From the NCBI GenBank assembly GCA_001792895.1, contig MARA01000028.1:310001-374000 (forward strand): a DNA stretch of 64,000 nucleotides, given 5' to 3'. Source of the DNA: Lentinus brumalis. Lineage: Eukaryota > Basidiomycota > Agaricomycetes > Polyporales > Polyporaceae. The notes under the pieces are model-generated. The model was not told where the DNA came from. It did not search any database and was given only the letters and a program-made list of their open reading frames with translations. Made by a program: the position numbers and the translations under genes. Each line of letters begins with the position of its first letter. Position 1 is the stretch's first letter. This document shows, piece after piece, positions 33,683 to 45,619 of the stretch.

Positions 33683-35058
33683 GATGTTGCGATGTAGCAA
33701 GACAAAACATATAATGGCTGTGTGACGCTACTGGCGAGCAACGCGAATCGGACTGACATGATGTTCTGCTGCATGTGCCATATGAGATATGTATCTACAA
33801 GTACATGACATTCCCTCATGCAGAATAACGGATCATCTTCCTTGATTGCATAGCGGCGTCGCCCTCGAGCTCGCTCTCATACGTTTCAACCTCCTCCGGG
33901 GGAACGGCCCGACAAGGCGTCTGCGTGTACCCAGGACGAGAGGCGCTTCGTACATGGTTGCGCGTGCTCTTCAGTTCGCAACCACCATCTCGTCTCTGGA
34001 TACACTGGCTACAATAAGACCGAGTCCGGGCCACCGCACTCCGTCTTGTCATGGCTTTCAAGATGTCACCTTGTGCCAGCTTTTGCTAAGGCTGGCGTGC
34101 GGCGAGACGGCCTTGTATGACAAACACCTTTCATCCGGGAACTTTTAGCGAGGGACCGTAGAGATATTTGCCGCCTTGTCGGTGGAATGCGCGGTACGCT
34201 TTCATTAATTTTATGGTCAACACGCGATAAAGTCTGCCAGTGAGCTACTGAAGACGATGCACAACCTATCGGAAGGTAGATCACATTGATCGTGAAGCTT
34301 TGGTGTACTGACTAGATCGTCTCAGCTCATTCGATTTTCTCCGCAAAGTAGGTGCCTGGTATAGCCGGCAAGGACTTGAATCTGTTTCCCTTGTACATCG
34401 CTCGCGAAAGCGGCAGTGTCACCCGAGACCGCGTTGCGGAACCCGAGGTGACAGTGTCGCGGACAACGAGGATGCAGAGGCGAAACACGGCAAGGAACGA
34501 GCAAATAAGACGATACCACGCGGGTTACTTGCACGTACTGTAAGTCGAGCGTGTCCGCTTCCTAGTGGCATCGTCGGGTGAACGCAGCTACCGATCGGGG
34601 ATGACCACAACGAAACATCGATGTGCATGCTAGGCGGAATAGCAGCAATTGACGCAGGTTTGTAACTTGAAGAGTCTACGCGCTCCTCCAGTATGCCCTC
34701 CCCATAAGCACAGAAACCCAGGCCAACTGGCCGGGAGAGGCACTCTTCAAGTAGAACACACTGGTGCTGCTGCGAACGGAGATTCGTGAGCACCCAGAGA
34801 CTTCATTATCCATGGCCTTCAATCTGCGGTCGGGAGCACGAAGGTGAGTTCATTCAATCTGCGATCGGGATATCTTGTGGGCCGCGTGTACTTGTCCGGG
34901 ACACTGGCGCTTTCCGGCGGGAAAATCGTGATCTAGACATATGTCTCAGAGTCTCAGGTGAGAATGTCTTAGGAAGAAATGAGGTCACCTTCGCTTCGTA
35001 CGTGCGACTCCTGCGGAGTTCGCGGGTATGCGTGTGCACGAGGTGCGCTCCTTCGCAC
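33683..35058. other. Intergenic, nothing recognised
   Basis: About 1.4 kb between reductase genes 1 and 2. A near-perfect 18-bp direct repeat (TTCAATCTGCGRTCGGGA) lies near 34818-34871. No gene supported. Confidence 0.4.
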
Positions 35059-35064
35059 TATAAG
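35059..35064 (+). promoter_or_regulatory. TATA box of aldo-keto reductase gene 2
   Basis: TATAAG, 90 nt upstream of the ATG at 35149. Confidence 0.55.
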
Positions 35065-35148
35065 TATGGCCCAAGGACAGCTAGCTCACTCGTCATCTCC
35101 AGACTCAACATCCTCTCAATTCCACATCTAACCAACTAGAACCAGGAC

Positions 35149-36694
35149 ATGTCTAACCCTTGGGGACCCGCACCTGCGCCTCCGACGAAGCTTGGTTTCT
35201 ATCGCCAGCTCGCGCCCCGCTCCGCCGGGGTGCACGTCTCGCCGCTCTGTCTCGGGGGAATGAGCATCGGCGACAAGTGGGCGAAGTTCGGCTTCGGCGC
35301 GATGGACAAGGAGGGCAGTTTCAAGCTGCTCGACGCGTTCTACAACGCTGGGGGCAACTTCATCGACACCGCGAACAACTACCAGGACGAGTCGTCCGAG
35401 GAGTTTATCGGCGAGTGGATGGAGCTGCGGGGGAATCGTGACCAGATGGTCATCGCGACTAAGGTGAGCACGCATCCTGTGACTTATGCCGTGATGGTGC
35501 GAGCGTGCTGATTCATCTTGTCCTTAGTACACGACCCACTACAAGCGTGGCAGGGATGACATTGTGATAAAGGCGAACTACGCCGGGAACAACGTGAAGT
35601 CCATGCATATCTCGGTCGGGGAGTCGCTCAAGAAGTTGCGTACGACCTACATCGACATCCTATACGTCCACTGGGTCCGTTTGCTACTTCTAAACCATTT
35701 GTCCACCATACTGACTGTCTCTTAGTGGGACTGGGACACAAGCGTCGAGGAGATCATGCACGGTCTTCACGCTCTGCACCTCGCCGGCAAGGTCATGTAT
35801 CTGGTATGTACCGCGAACAATGCGAGTCAGCCGATGCACTCATCTAGCATACAGGGCATTTCCGACACCCCTGCTTGGATCGTGTCGAAGGCGAACCAGT
35901 ATGCTCGGGATCACGCTCTAACTCCGTTCTCGATCTACCAGGGTGCTTGGAGCATCCTTCAGCGCGACTTCGAGCGCGACATCATCCCCATGGCTCGGGC
36001 AGAAGGTGAATTGTCCCGTACTTTCTCGCCGAGGCACTACGGCTGACGTGACCGTCCAGGAATGGCCCTTGCCCCATGGAACGTACTCGCGGGTGGCAAG
36101 ATTCGCACCGATGAGGAAGAAGAGCGCCGTCGCCAGACAGGTGAACTGGGTGAGCATAGACACTCCAGTCCTCATAGCATCGGTCTTCGGGCTAAGCAGG
36201 GCCCTTGATTGCTCAGGTCGCCGCTCTTGGGGTGACTGGGAACGTACTCCCGAGCAGCGCAAAATCTGCCAGGCCTTGGAGGAAGTGGCGAAGCAGATCG
36301 GGGCTAAGAATATCCAGGCTGGTTAGTGTTCTTTCAAATGTTCCTGAGGGTTCAAGCTGACGATTGTCCGCAGTTGCCATCGCGTATGTGATGCAGAAGA
36401 CAACTCACGTGTTCCCGATAATCGGAGGGCGCAAGGTCGAGCAACTCGAGGCAAACCTCGAGGCGCTGAACATCAAGCTCACCGACGAGCAAATCCAGTA
36501 CCTTGAGAACGCATCGCCCTTCGATATCGGCTTCCCGTTGAACTTCATTGTGAGTCTTGGCATGTCACCTTTGTCCCACGAGTGTGTGGCTCACACTACT
36601 ATCCTAGGGCGACGGCCAAGACTACATGTACCTCATGAAGAACGCCGCAAACTACGAGCGCTGGCCTCGTCCTCAGGTCATCACACCTAACTGA
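35149..36694 (+). CDS. Aryl-alcohol dehydrogenase-type aldo-keto reductase 2
   Basis: Eight exons: 35149-35463, 35528-35674, 35726-35803, 35855-36005, 36060-36149, 36217-36321, 36374-36549 and 36608-36694, giving 382 residues in phase. Tetrad: [15 protein letters not shown] (Asp, Tyr), VIATK (Lys), DILYVHW (His). The core [39 protein letters not shown] and [14 protein letters not shown] is nearly identical in copies 1-3. Ends [15 protein letters not shown]. Cytosolic NADPH-dependent aryl aldehyde/alcohol reductase by family. Tandem with copy 1, same strand, 1.5 kb apart. Confidence 0.93.
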
Positions 36695-36901
36695 GGCCAT
36701 GTCACGTTCTGTTGTAGAAGTCCCGGGCTTCGTCTGAAACTGTAAGTAGAGTACATGTCTCGAGTCGAAGCAGTACTGTACACCACCTTCTTCTATCCAA
36801 TCTCCTACGTCTAAGACTCTCAGTACATCTGATCGACTTCCAAGTTATACTTATCTTGTGCGAGGTGCGGACGGAAATGCCCTTTTATCACCCAGGTTAC
36901 C

Positions 36902-36995
36902 GCCCGCCTAGCTCAATCGGATAGAGCGTCAGACTCTTATGACCGATATGTTTAGTGGTGATCTGAAGGCTGCGAGTTCGACCCTCGCGGTGGGC
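36902..36995 (+). tRNA. tRNA-Lys(CUU) with a 21-nt intron
   Basis: Exons identical to the copies at 5315 and 24186. The intron TGACCGATATGTTTAGTGGTG resembles that of the 24186 copy. Confidence 0.95.
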
Positions 36996-37070
36996 TACAG
37001 GAATGTACGGCGATCATTTTGGCAGTGTCGGTCACCAATTTCCGCCGGCACAAAGGAAGAAGTTTTGGCA

Positions 37071-37087
37071 GGCGTTGGTCACGTGAC
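37071..37087 (+). repeat. tRNA-Lys-linked motif 1
   Basis: GGCGTTGGTCACGTGAC, starting 76 nt past the tRNA. Confidence 0.7.
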
Positions 37088-37224
37088 TCGATATCTTGCG
37101 CAGGTTTGGCAATCTCAGCCTGCTACTACTCCATCTGAAAAACGATGCAGCGAGGAATCAGCTAGCTATTGTGTCTTCAGCAGCCCTTCCATTCAGACAA
37201 CGGGCAGAGTGTCCGTTGTGACGA

Positions 37225-37244
37225 ATTAGGCAACTCAGACGCCC
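37225..37244 (+). repeat. tRNA-Lys-linked motif 2
   Basis: ATTAGGCAACTCAGACGCCC, 230 nt past the tRNA; the closest to a consensus of the four copies. Confidence 0.7.
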
Positions 37245-37619
37245 ACGGTCGGCGCATGTCGGCCCGCGGTCCGATACTTACATGATGCTTCACTGTGCGA
37301 AGCCGGAATCTCGACGGTGCTGACATTGATGTTCGTGGAAGACGATGATCCCATCCTGGACCAGAGGGACGTATGGCAATGGTGGCCAGAGTTTCCCTGG
37401 CAGTTAGACACGGGCTCGAAGGGGATGTGGTTGATTGGTAAGTAGTAGGTACGCTGCTGACGGTAGAGCGAAGTAATTGTACTAGTAAAAGTACAAGGAA
37501 AGCCACGAATTCATGTACAATGTTATTTGATGAGTCCATATATTTAACTGATACGCGATGGACGAGGGATATAAGTGCATACTTGAGCAATGACAGACAC
37601 TGGAAGGAGAACGTTACAA
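37245..37619. other. Intergenic spacer
   Basis: 3' side of the small PPxY gene. Nothing recognised. Confidence 0.35.
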
Positions 37620-38253
37620 TCAGGCCACACGTTTCCCAAACAACGCCTTCGCAAATGCAGACATGGTACTCGTGCTCGCAGTCGACCGCAGACTCCGAGT
37701 CGAGCGAAGCTCCTCATCGCTACTCTTCTGCTCCTCGTAACTGGGTGGGTCATCGTGAGACATGCTGTGTTTGACATCGCCCGCCTGATCGACCGCGCTC
37801 GAGCCCTTGCTGTGCGGAGGAGAAGGCTGTACGACGACGTCAAGGATCTCGAACGAGGACAGCTTTGCGATGACGATGCCCCATGCCATCGGGGCTATGC
37901 GGATGTGCCCGCCCTGCTTCCCAATCTGACCGTTGACGCAGATGGAGATGCGGTCCCTGGCTATGTCCACAAGCTCAGGGAATACACTTTGCGCGAAGTC
38001 AATGGCTTGCTGTGATGCTCCAAGTCAGCTGAAGTACTAGGTGAACAGCTCCGAGGAGTGCACGTCGGAGGGGTGGATAGTGCAGGGCGTATCAAATTTG
38101 CGGACGTACCTCATAGCTTTCAGCGGGCACGACGTAGACCGTCTGGTCTTTATACCGATATGCAAGGAGCTCCGGGCCTTGTGCACGTGTGCCCGTGGCG
38201 GGATCCGTAGTACCAGTCTTGGTCGGCAGAGTTGCCACATCCGCAGGAGACAT
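37620..38253 (-). CDS. Small conserved-looking protein with a PPxY motif
   Basis: Exons 38253-38110 and 38009-37620 give 177 residues; the start is MSPADVATLPTKTG. Residues about 25-105 look folded (LLAYRYKDQTVYVVPAESYE, QAIDFAQSVFPELVDIARDR, IRIAPMAWGIVIAKLSSFEI). The C-terminal 60 residues are Ser-rich and contain DDPPSYEEQ, a PPxY motif of the kind bound by WW domains of Nedd4/Rsp5 ligases. Ends AFAKALFGKRVA-stop. I do not recognise the family. The open frame, clean splice and change in composition between core and tail support a real gene. Confidence 0.6.
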
Positions 38254-38808
38254 AGTGGGGAGTGTGGGGAGTGAGCGTGTTCTGGTGGTGGGAGTTGAAT
38301 TCAAGTTGATCCGCGCTTGAGCGTAACGTTTAGTGAATGGCTGCAGATGGCTGCGCAGAAGTCAACAGGTCAATCACGTCATACTGAGCAGACTCGTCTA
38401 GGCCATTGTCATGCTGTGAGTGTTCCCTTTCGCGCTCACCGTACGGGTGAGCCTGGATGATGGTAGGCTCACGGCGGATAGGGCAACTACAAGCTGGAAG
38501 GACATTCCAACGGTCGCTCAACACTAAATCATCCTCGGTTCCTGCCGGATGGCAGTGCTCGACAGTGAAGACAGCAGATGCACCCATTGCATCATGAGCA
38601 GAAGGAAAATACGTTCCACTTCAACGCCGGTACTACGGCTCACGATCGCCAGTCGACAATTCGCAATGGAACCTCCCAAGAGACCGTGATACCATGAGCA
38701 GAAGTACACCCAGTCAACCGTACCATGTTTCACCGACCTATGATTGCGGTGATGGTGGAGCAGGTAGGACCAGCATCGAGCGACTGCGACCGAGTGGAAT
38801 CAGCTGCA
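38254..38808. other. Intergenic spacer
   Basis: Lies between the PPxY gene 5' end and the FOL1 3' end. No gene recognised. Confidence 0.4.
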
Positions 38809-41621
38809 TCAAGACCACAACGCCGAGCTGACCCTGACAACATCCCCGAGATGCAAGACATCATGCACCCGCACGATATTGGCACCCTGCTGAACCGCGC
38901 AACTCACCGCGGCCGCCGTCGCCCAGTCGCGCTCGTCCGGCCGCGTTTCCCGTCCCTCATAGCTCCCGGCCCCGGTATCGTCTCCGCCATCCGGCCGCCG
39001 CAGTACTGCGCCCAGGAAGGACTTCCGCGACGCTCCGATGAGCAACGGGTACCCCTCCAGCGGGTTCCGCTTCGGTCTCGATGCTGGCGCGCCAACGAGG
39101 CTCTGCAGTCGAGGAGAGTATCCTGCGACGACGCTCGAGCACTCGCGGATCACCTCCAAGTTGCCCTCGAGTGTCTTGCTGAACCCGACCCCCGGGTCGA
39201 CGATGACGAGCCATCGCCGGATCCCTCCAGGGCCCTTGACTGCCTTCTCGACCTTCGCCCCAAGCTCGACCCGCACGCCCTCGAGCACCGCCCCCCTCCC
39301 GCGCTCGTCATTCGCGTAGGCGTACTGGCTGTAGTCCTTGTTCTCCGCCGCGGGCCCGCGTGAGTGCATAAGCACCACCGGGACAGCCAGGTCCCGTGTG
39401 ACCTGGCGCATCTTCGCAAAATGCACCTCCGCCTTCTCGTTCAGAGGCCAGTCGGGGCCGCTAAACGCACAGACGTCGTTGATGCAGTTTGCACCCGCGT
39501 GCACGCTCTCCTCGGCGACCTCCCATCGGAAGGTGTCGACGCTGAGGAGCGTCGTCGCAGTGCGCGCGAGGAGGGAGAGGCGCCCGCCTGGGGTGGGCGT
39601 CTGCCGCTGGCCTTCTTCGCGGATGGCTTGGACAACGGGGACGACGCGGGTGAACTCCTCTTCCGGGGAGACAAACGCTGCCCCAGGGCGTGTGGAGTAT
39701 CCGCCAATGTCGATGATGCTTGCGCCGTTACTTACGGCGGAGGTGGTGTATGTCAGCGCATCGGGGAGGGAGTAGTGAGCGGAGCCGTCGGAGAAGGAGT
39801 CGGGCGTCGCGTTCAGCGTTGCCATGATGTATGTCCGGTGGGAAGTCCGCTTGCCTTGGGATGGATGCGAAGTGGCGGGATATGTCCAGTAGGTGGCCGT
39901 TGGCGGAACTCGAGGGACCTTCGAGAAGTACGGCGACTGCTCCCCTGTATGTTGCATGGGGTACCGAGGGAAGGGGATAACCTTGTACATAGCGGGTTCC
40001 TCGGCCGGCTGTTGAACGAGTATAGACAAGAGGCTCTCTACGGTCCTTCCGACCGAAGGGACTACGTAGTCTGGGATCATGCTGGAATATGTCCGGTCAA
40101 AACACGATCACACCCGGCGAGAGAGAGCACGCACTCGGCTAACGGCCTCAAGACGAACTCCCTCTCCGTCAGACGAGGATGCGGGATCACCAGCTCTCCC
40201 TTCAAGTTGTCCGACCTGTTGCGCAGTGCTTGCGGCCGCGTGTCCAGGACGATCGAGTCGTACGCAACTATGTCAAGGTCAATCGCACGCGGACCATTTC
40301 GGAAGGTCTCCGTGCGACCGACGGCGACCTCGATCTTCTTCAGGAACGCCAGCAGTGCACGAGGCTCCAAGTCCGTCTCAACCTGCCCTCGCACCGTTGG
40401 CATCAGTATGAAGGACGAAGATAGAAAGGACTGACCATGCAGGCGCAGTTGATGAACTTCGGCTGGTCCTCGACATACATCGGTGCCGTCTCGTACATGA
40501 AGCTCGTGTTCACGACGACCACCCTCGGCGACCCGGTCCACTCATCGAGGTTCGCGCTGGGTGCCTCTAGAAGGCGAAGGGCACACTCGATGTTGGAGAA
40601 GCGGTCGCCCATGTTCGCGCCGACGGCGATGGCTGCGATATGCGGGAGGGACTTCGAGGAGGAAGATGAAGCAGTCGCACCGGAGCTCGGGGACGGCTGC
40701 GGGGCAGTCGATGGGGCCGCTGGGTCGACGAGACTGGCAGAAGAGGGCGCTGAAGACGAGGTGGCGAAGTCTTCGAGTGTTCGTCTTACCTCGACTTCTG
40801 CCGACTCGGCGCCCAGGATCGCGCTCGGCTTGGAGATCCGTACCGTTAATGTTGCGGTCTTGTCTTCGAGGAAGGAAAGCACGGTGTGCGCGACCTGCAA
40901 CGCCAGGGCCTCCACCGTGAGGTATTTGGAGTCCTCCACGAACTGGGACTCTGTCAGCCCTCCAGCAAGCAAGAAGCAGAGGCACGCACGTCGAATATCC
41001 GTTGCTCCAGTGTACGGAAGTCCAGCGGGGTGCCGCGTGAAAATCTCCTGGTTATCGAGACGTTGACCCGGACTCGCTGCTTGCGCTTCCGTTCGTGAGG
41101 GTGGATGCCTATAAGTGCATGGCCGACGATGTCCTTGAAGAAGAACGTCTCCTCCTCGGGCTGCGCCTGCGACTTCAGCTTCGTGATCTCCAGACCATAC
41201 GCAGCGCCATAGAGCAGAGTCTTGGTCCTCGCGATCCTGACGGTGAACGAGTGGATGTCGGGGTACTGGGCAGCGTAGACGTCGTAGACGCGGTCTGCCA
41301 AGGCCTCGAGAGACGGGAAGGTCTCGGCGCCCACGATCGCTCCCATGCCTGACGCAAGGGTGGAGTAGTTGACAGAATACGCGAGGTTGTCGGTGGCGGC
41401 GGCACTGCTGACATCGTGGGCAAAGCTGAAGGAGAGCACGGCGGTTTGAGGTTGCGGTGTGCTTGAGGGCCAGCGGGATCCGTCGGAGAAGGAGACGGTG
41501 AGCGCGAGATCGTTCACCCGGACGAAGTCGCGGGTCTGCTCGCTCGGTGCGTCTTTCTTTTCGCTGTTCGTGCAGTCAGTATCATCCAGAGAGTTCCTGA
41601 AGACTGTGGACCGTACCTCAT
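38809..41621 (-). CDS. FOL1: Trifunctional folate synthesis protein (DHNA / HPPK / DHPS)
   Basis: Exons 41621-41617, 41563-40990, 40948-40436, 40382-40114 and 40081-38809 give about 877 residues. Domains in order: two dihydroneopterin-aldolase units (residues about 1-290: FVRVNDLALTVSFSDG.. and FFKDIVGHALIGIHPHERKR, LTVEALALQVAHTVLSFLED); pyrophosphokinase (AAIAVGANMGDRFSNIECAL, NTSFMYETAPMYVEDQPKF, NGPRAIDLDIVAYD, IPHPRLTEREFVLRPLAE); dihydropteroate synthase (YIMATLNATPDSFSDG, ASIIDIGGYSTRPGA, NCINDVCAF, WLVIVDPGVGF, PLLIGASRKSFLGA). Makes dihydropteroate from dihydroneopterin and p-aminobenzoate. The first coding exon is only 5 nt (ATGAG). The intron near 40082-40113 is very short: 32 nt as given, or 41 nt with a shifted donor and acceptor. 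Divergent from EMC2. Confidence 0.95.
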
Positions 41622-42147
41622 GGTGGTGGTGGGTGGTGGTGAAATGCTGGGACTTCGAAACTTGGAGCTTGTACTACCGCGTGCGCCTTCCCTGTATTGA
41701 TGGCGTACGATTCCCCGCGATCAGGCACCTCTGTTCAGTATATAAATCGAGGTCGTGGCGGCGGTGTTTGGCTGCGATCGGGATGGGGGATGGAGGTATA
41801 TGCGCAAGTATGGAAAGCCAGCTCGGAGACAAAACGTGCGCGAAAAGTGCTCTGATAATCGCTTTTCGCGCGGCGTCTGCAACAGCTCCCGAGTATCAGC
41901 TGCACTAGGCTGCACACTCACTATGCTGATGTTTGCTCTGAGACCTACGTCTCAATTAAATCTCAATGCCGGAGTTGTGTGGTCAAGGTCAAGAGGAAGA
42001 TGGTTAGCTTTCCGCCTTCTGCCGCCGTATTACCGAATATAGGAAATAGCGCCTCCGGGGCGGGAGACCTCAACCTGCATTGCAGCGCTTGACGCAGTGT
42101 TCCCCTTGCCTTCTCGTACTACTTCTACACAACCTCGAGCGAGCGAA
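41622..42147. promoter_or_regulatory. Shared 526-bp bidirectional promoter region, FOL1 / EMC2
   Basis: The two start codons lie 526 bp apart and face away from each other. A TATATAAA sequence sits at about 41740. No other element is recognised. Confidence 0.45.
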
Positions 42148-43300
42148 ATGGAGTTCACGTTCTCGCTACAAAAGCTTGCTGCGTATCAGCCTCGACAGAC
42201 TCAGAAATCGAAGGCGACATATGAAACAGGCTTGGCTCTACTGGAAAGCGGGGGGTACGCGAGCAAGGGTGAACAAGGTATGCCACCTCCGTGACAATGA
42301 CGAACGACTCACTGAGGACGATGCTGGGAAATCGAAGGCTGGGACACCATAGAGAAGCTCACCTTGGCTGCATTGGACCAAGGGAACCTGGAGGTTGCTG
42401 ACGTGCGTGTCACTACTCTCATACGACCGCGCATACTCCCCCGCTCATGCTCAAAACAAGTAGAAATGTATTCAACTCCTTGCGGACAAGTTCCCCGACT
42501 CTCCGCGTGTTGACGTCCTGACCGGGATCCGGTTGGAGGCCTCGGAGCCCCCGGAGACTGTCCTGCGCTACTACGACGACCTGCTCGAGGCAGACTCCAC
42601 GAACGCCGTACGTCCCGCTTCTCTGCTCCCCCAAAGTCCACTCCCATACCCAGACGTGGCATATGCAGGCTGTCTGGCGGCGCAAAGCCCACGTCCTGCG
42701 GCACAGCGGCAAGATCGAGCGCGCAGTCGAAGAACTCTCCGCCATGCTCGACACCTTCTACACCGAGATCGACGGCTGGCTCGAGCTCGCAGACATTTAC
42801 GCGTCCTGCCACCAACACACGTACGCGCTGCAGGCGCTCTCGCACGCGCTCCTCCTCTCGCCGCAGAACCCGGCGTACTTCCTCCAGTACGCGGAGACGG
42901 CGTACCTCGCGGAGGACGTCCCCCTCGCGCTGAAGACGTTCTTGCAGACGGTGGATATGACGGACGACGACGATGGGGACCTGGCCCCGAGCGACTCAAT
43001 ACCGATCGGGATCACCTTGAGAGCATGGTTCGGTGTCAAGCTGGTGCGTGTCGCTCATTCCTCTGTGTGGCGTACTTGGCCTCATGGGCGTTGCTCCAGT
43101 GCACGCGGAAATTCATCACAGAGCCACGCTCCGCCTCCCATTCTGCTTCTCAAACCGCCGCTCCCAATACCTCCAATGTGTCCCTCCTTGATGACCTGTC
43201 GACGGAGAGGCTACGAACTGCGTACCTCAATCTGAAGAGCGAGTCCCCTCCGGCTGGAGAAGCCGATCTCATTGCTGCTCTAGCTACTCTTGTCAAGTAA
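42148..43300 (+). CDS. EMC2: ER membrane protein complex subunit 2 (TPR protein)
   Basis: Exons 42148-42277, 42338-42402, 42464-42607, 42669-43043 and 43100-43300 give 304 residues in phase. TPR-type helical pairs: WDTIEKLTLAALDQGNLEVA, CIQLLADKFPDSPRVDVLTG, VWRRKAHVLRHSGKIERAVE, FYTEIDGWLELADIYASCHQ, YALQALSHALLLSPQNPAYF. The block RRKAHVLRHSGK..AVEELSAMLDTFYTEIDGWLELADIY is the Emc2/TTC35 signature. Family role: cytosolic scaffold subunit of the ER membrane complex, which inserts tail-anchored and multi-pass membrane proteins. The length is normal for the family. Confidence 0.92.
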
Positions 43301-43728
43301 ACCTTGTGTCGTTGATGGCCATGCCCTTATATACCCAGAGATGGAGTCGTGCTTGCATAGCAGCGCTTCAGTATACATCCTTCACGCTTCGGCAGCAGTA
43401 TCAAGACGTCGACCGAGATTCGTCATGTAGCCATTGCGCTACTCAGATAAGATGATGATAACTGCACTGAACGCAAGAGCATGTCGACATCTCAGATGGT
43501 ATGGCGGACGAGGCGATTATCAGACCTGTATGCCCGAAATCATAATCATATACGGAGGGCATGTGCGTGCGGATAGAGTAACATGATAGCAGGATGCGAA
43601 TGATACAGACGATGCAACTCCAGATCAATAGCGCGCCATGGTCGCGGCAGCGACGACGTCGTCGGGGGGCTCGAGGCCTGCGCGGGTACGCCTGATGCGT
43701 CCTAATGTGTCCCCGGGGCTGACAGCTT
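43301..43728. other. Tail-to-tail spacer, EMC2 / RPS30
   Basis: Convergent 3' ends. Nothing else recognised. Confidence 0.4.
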
Positions 43729-44296
43729 TTACTTCTCGGGGTTGGGGTTCCTGAAGGGGAAACGGGGGAATCAGCATGAGTGCAAAAGAGTAGGAAAGGG
43801 AGGAGAGGACGGAAGATTGAGTCAGATAGGAGCGAAAGACAAGATGATTGTTTTTCAACATGAGTCTTCAGTGTGAACTATGCAAGTATGGGTCTCATCT
43901 CGGAGAGAGGCAGCAAGGGTCCGTGCGGACGTAACACGTCGCAGGGATGCCAAGGGGGGTAGATTGACTAGAAAATCGAGCACTCACATTCTCCGCTTGC
44001 CGCCAGGGAGAGTCGTAACGTTAACGAAGCTGCAGAAACCATCAGTACTTCTGTGCTCCTCGCCGTAAAACACATTGCAACGCACCGACGGTTGTAGAGC
44101 ATGCGCTTCTTGGCACGGCCCTTGGGGGTCTTCTTCTTCTCCTGCTTTTCGACCTTGGGGGTCTGAGACTTGACCTTGCCGGCACGGGCGAGAGAGCCGT
44201 GAACTAGAGAATACCGCGCATTTCGCGAGCACGACGCAGAGACGATCAGTACGAGAGACCGAAAAGCAGGACAGAGGACGAGCAACCTTTTCCCAT
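43729..44296 (-). CDS. RPS30: 40S ribosomal protein S30 (eS30)
   Basis: Exons 44296-44287 (10 nt, ATGGGAAAAG), 44203-44086, 44029-43988 and 43750-43729 give 63 residues: [63 protein letters not shown]. This is full-length eS30 with no ubiquitin-like fusion, as in yeast (animals encode a FUBI-S30 fusion). Small-subunit component near the decoding region. Three introns in 192 coding nt is dense. Confidence 0.97.
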
Positions 44297-45515
44297 GTTT
44301 GCTTGCTGTGGGCTGGAGATGGACGCGGACGGTGAGTAAGGGCTGACTGGTCCTGTATAGCTCTATCACGCTTTTCGAGCTCCGACCCAAAGCCACCCGA
44401 CCCCGGCGTCTGATTCATTGGGCGCTTATCGCACTTCCCGCGCGACTTAACCTCAGAACCATACGATTCTCGCTTGTTTCCTGCATGTCCGAAGCCTGCA
44501 AACCCGCGCGAATACTTCACGACGTCTCGAATAATGGTGAGGCAATTGATCGTCAAACATCCACCCTGCACCTTCCATATTTCAAGTTTGTCCCCACGGT
44601 TCAGTACGCACCGCGATAGTCACATTCAAACGGGAGTTGTTCATGCACAAAGAGCTACATGATACGTACGTCCCATCGTAGTTCGAGTCTCTAACTAATA
44701 GACCGATACATGGCTCGCATTGTCCGGTTGTTGCTGAAAGCTGGCAATCCCTGCTATATACCTCTGTTGACTTGAAAGGACGGTGTGCATCGGATGTTCT
44801 CTCATCGAGAGCTGCGAAATGCTGTGAATATGTAGCGAGGCAGCACTCGACCTGCTCGCCGGCAGGTTGTAAGCTCAGGGCCTCGTTGTATCTACGCATA
44901 CCGCACACCGTGATAGCTCTGCTAGTCCAGGCTCTCCATCCTGCGGTAGATGTATACGGCGGTGACGAGAGCGCAAGTGACATTCTCTGATAGCGCGCCG
45001 CACATAGGACCGTAGCGCAAGGACCAAGGCGGTAGAATGTGCAAAGCCTAGGCATTCGTGGACACATCCAGCCTCGAGGTCGCAGACTCTCGCAGGTGCG
45101 TCGCTAAGTAATGGTTAGATCGGCGTGCGATTGTTTCCAGTCCTCGTCCCCTAACATCCATTACCCGGCAGCCGGCGTTTCGACTGCTTTCCATGAAGGT
45201 ATGTTGCGAGAGGTTGTGACTAAGTAGTCGGACACGTTCGGGCAGGAGGCCAGGCCACCGCGCAGGTTTCCATAAGCCTCAGGAATGGTATTCAACTTCA
45301 AATCGCAAGGCAAAGGACTTTGTCGTGGACGGTGACAAACACGGCGTGCCATCATCGGCCGCGTCATTGCCTCCTAAAGCTTTCACCCAGCAGCTAAGGT
45401 ACGTCAGGGGTCGCGTAGGATGTCCCAGAATGGTCAAAACCGTCTCCTCGAAGTGCGGTCGGGAATTACTCGACGCCCCCGCCCGGAGAGCGTTTGTCAG
45501 AAGACTGCAGACAGA
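44297..45515. other. Divergent intergenic region, RPS30 / reductase 3
   Basis: About 1.2 kb. A minus-strand frame (44582-45067) is open but Cys-rich with no family features, so it is not called. Confidence 0.4.
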
Positions 45516-45521
45516 TATAAG
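45516..45521 (+). promoter_or_regulatory. TATA box of aldo-keto reductase gene 3
   Basis: TATAAG, 104 nt upstream of the ATG at 45620. Confidence 0.5.
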
Positions 45522-45619
45522 AACGGTGGTGCCCGTTATCCGCCTCGCATCCCACTCTCGAGAGCGCAGGAACAAACGACCGCACCCCATCCTTCGACAA
45601 CTCACTACGAACATACACC

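Noticed and set aside
38725..40434. Long plus-strand frames opposite FOL1
   Set aside because: Antisense shadows of the dihydropteroate synthase and pyrophosphokinase exons, GC-rich in the third codon position of the true strand.
44582..45067. A 161-codon minus-strand frame between RPS30 and reductase 3
   Set aside because: Cys/Arg-rich translation without domain, paralogue or exon structure; likely chance.
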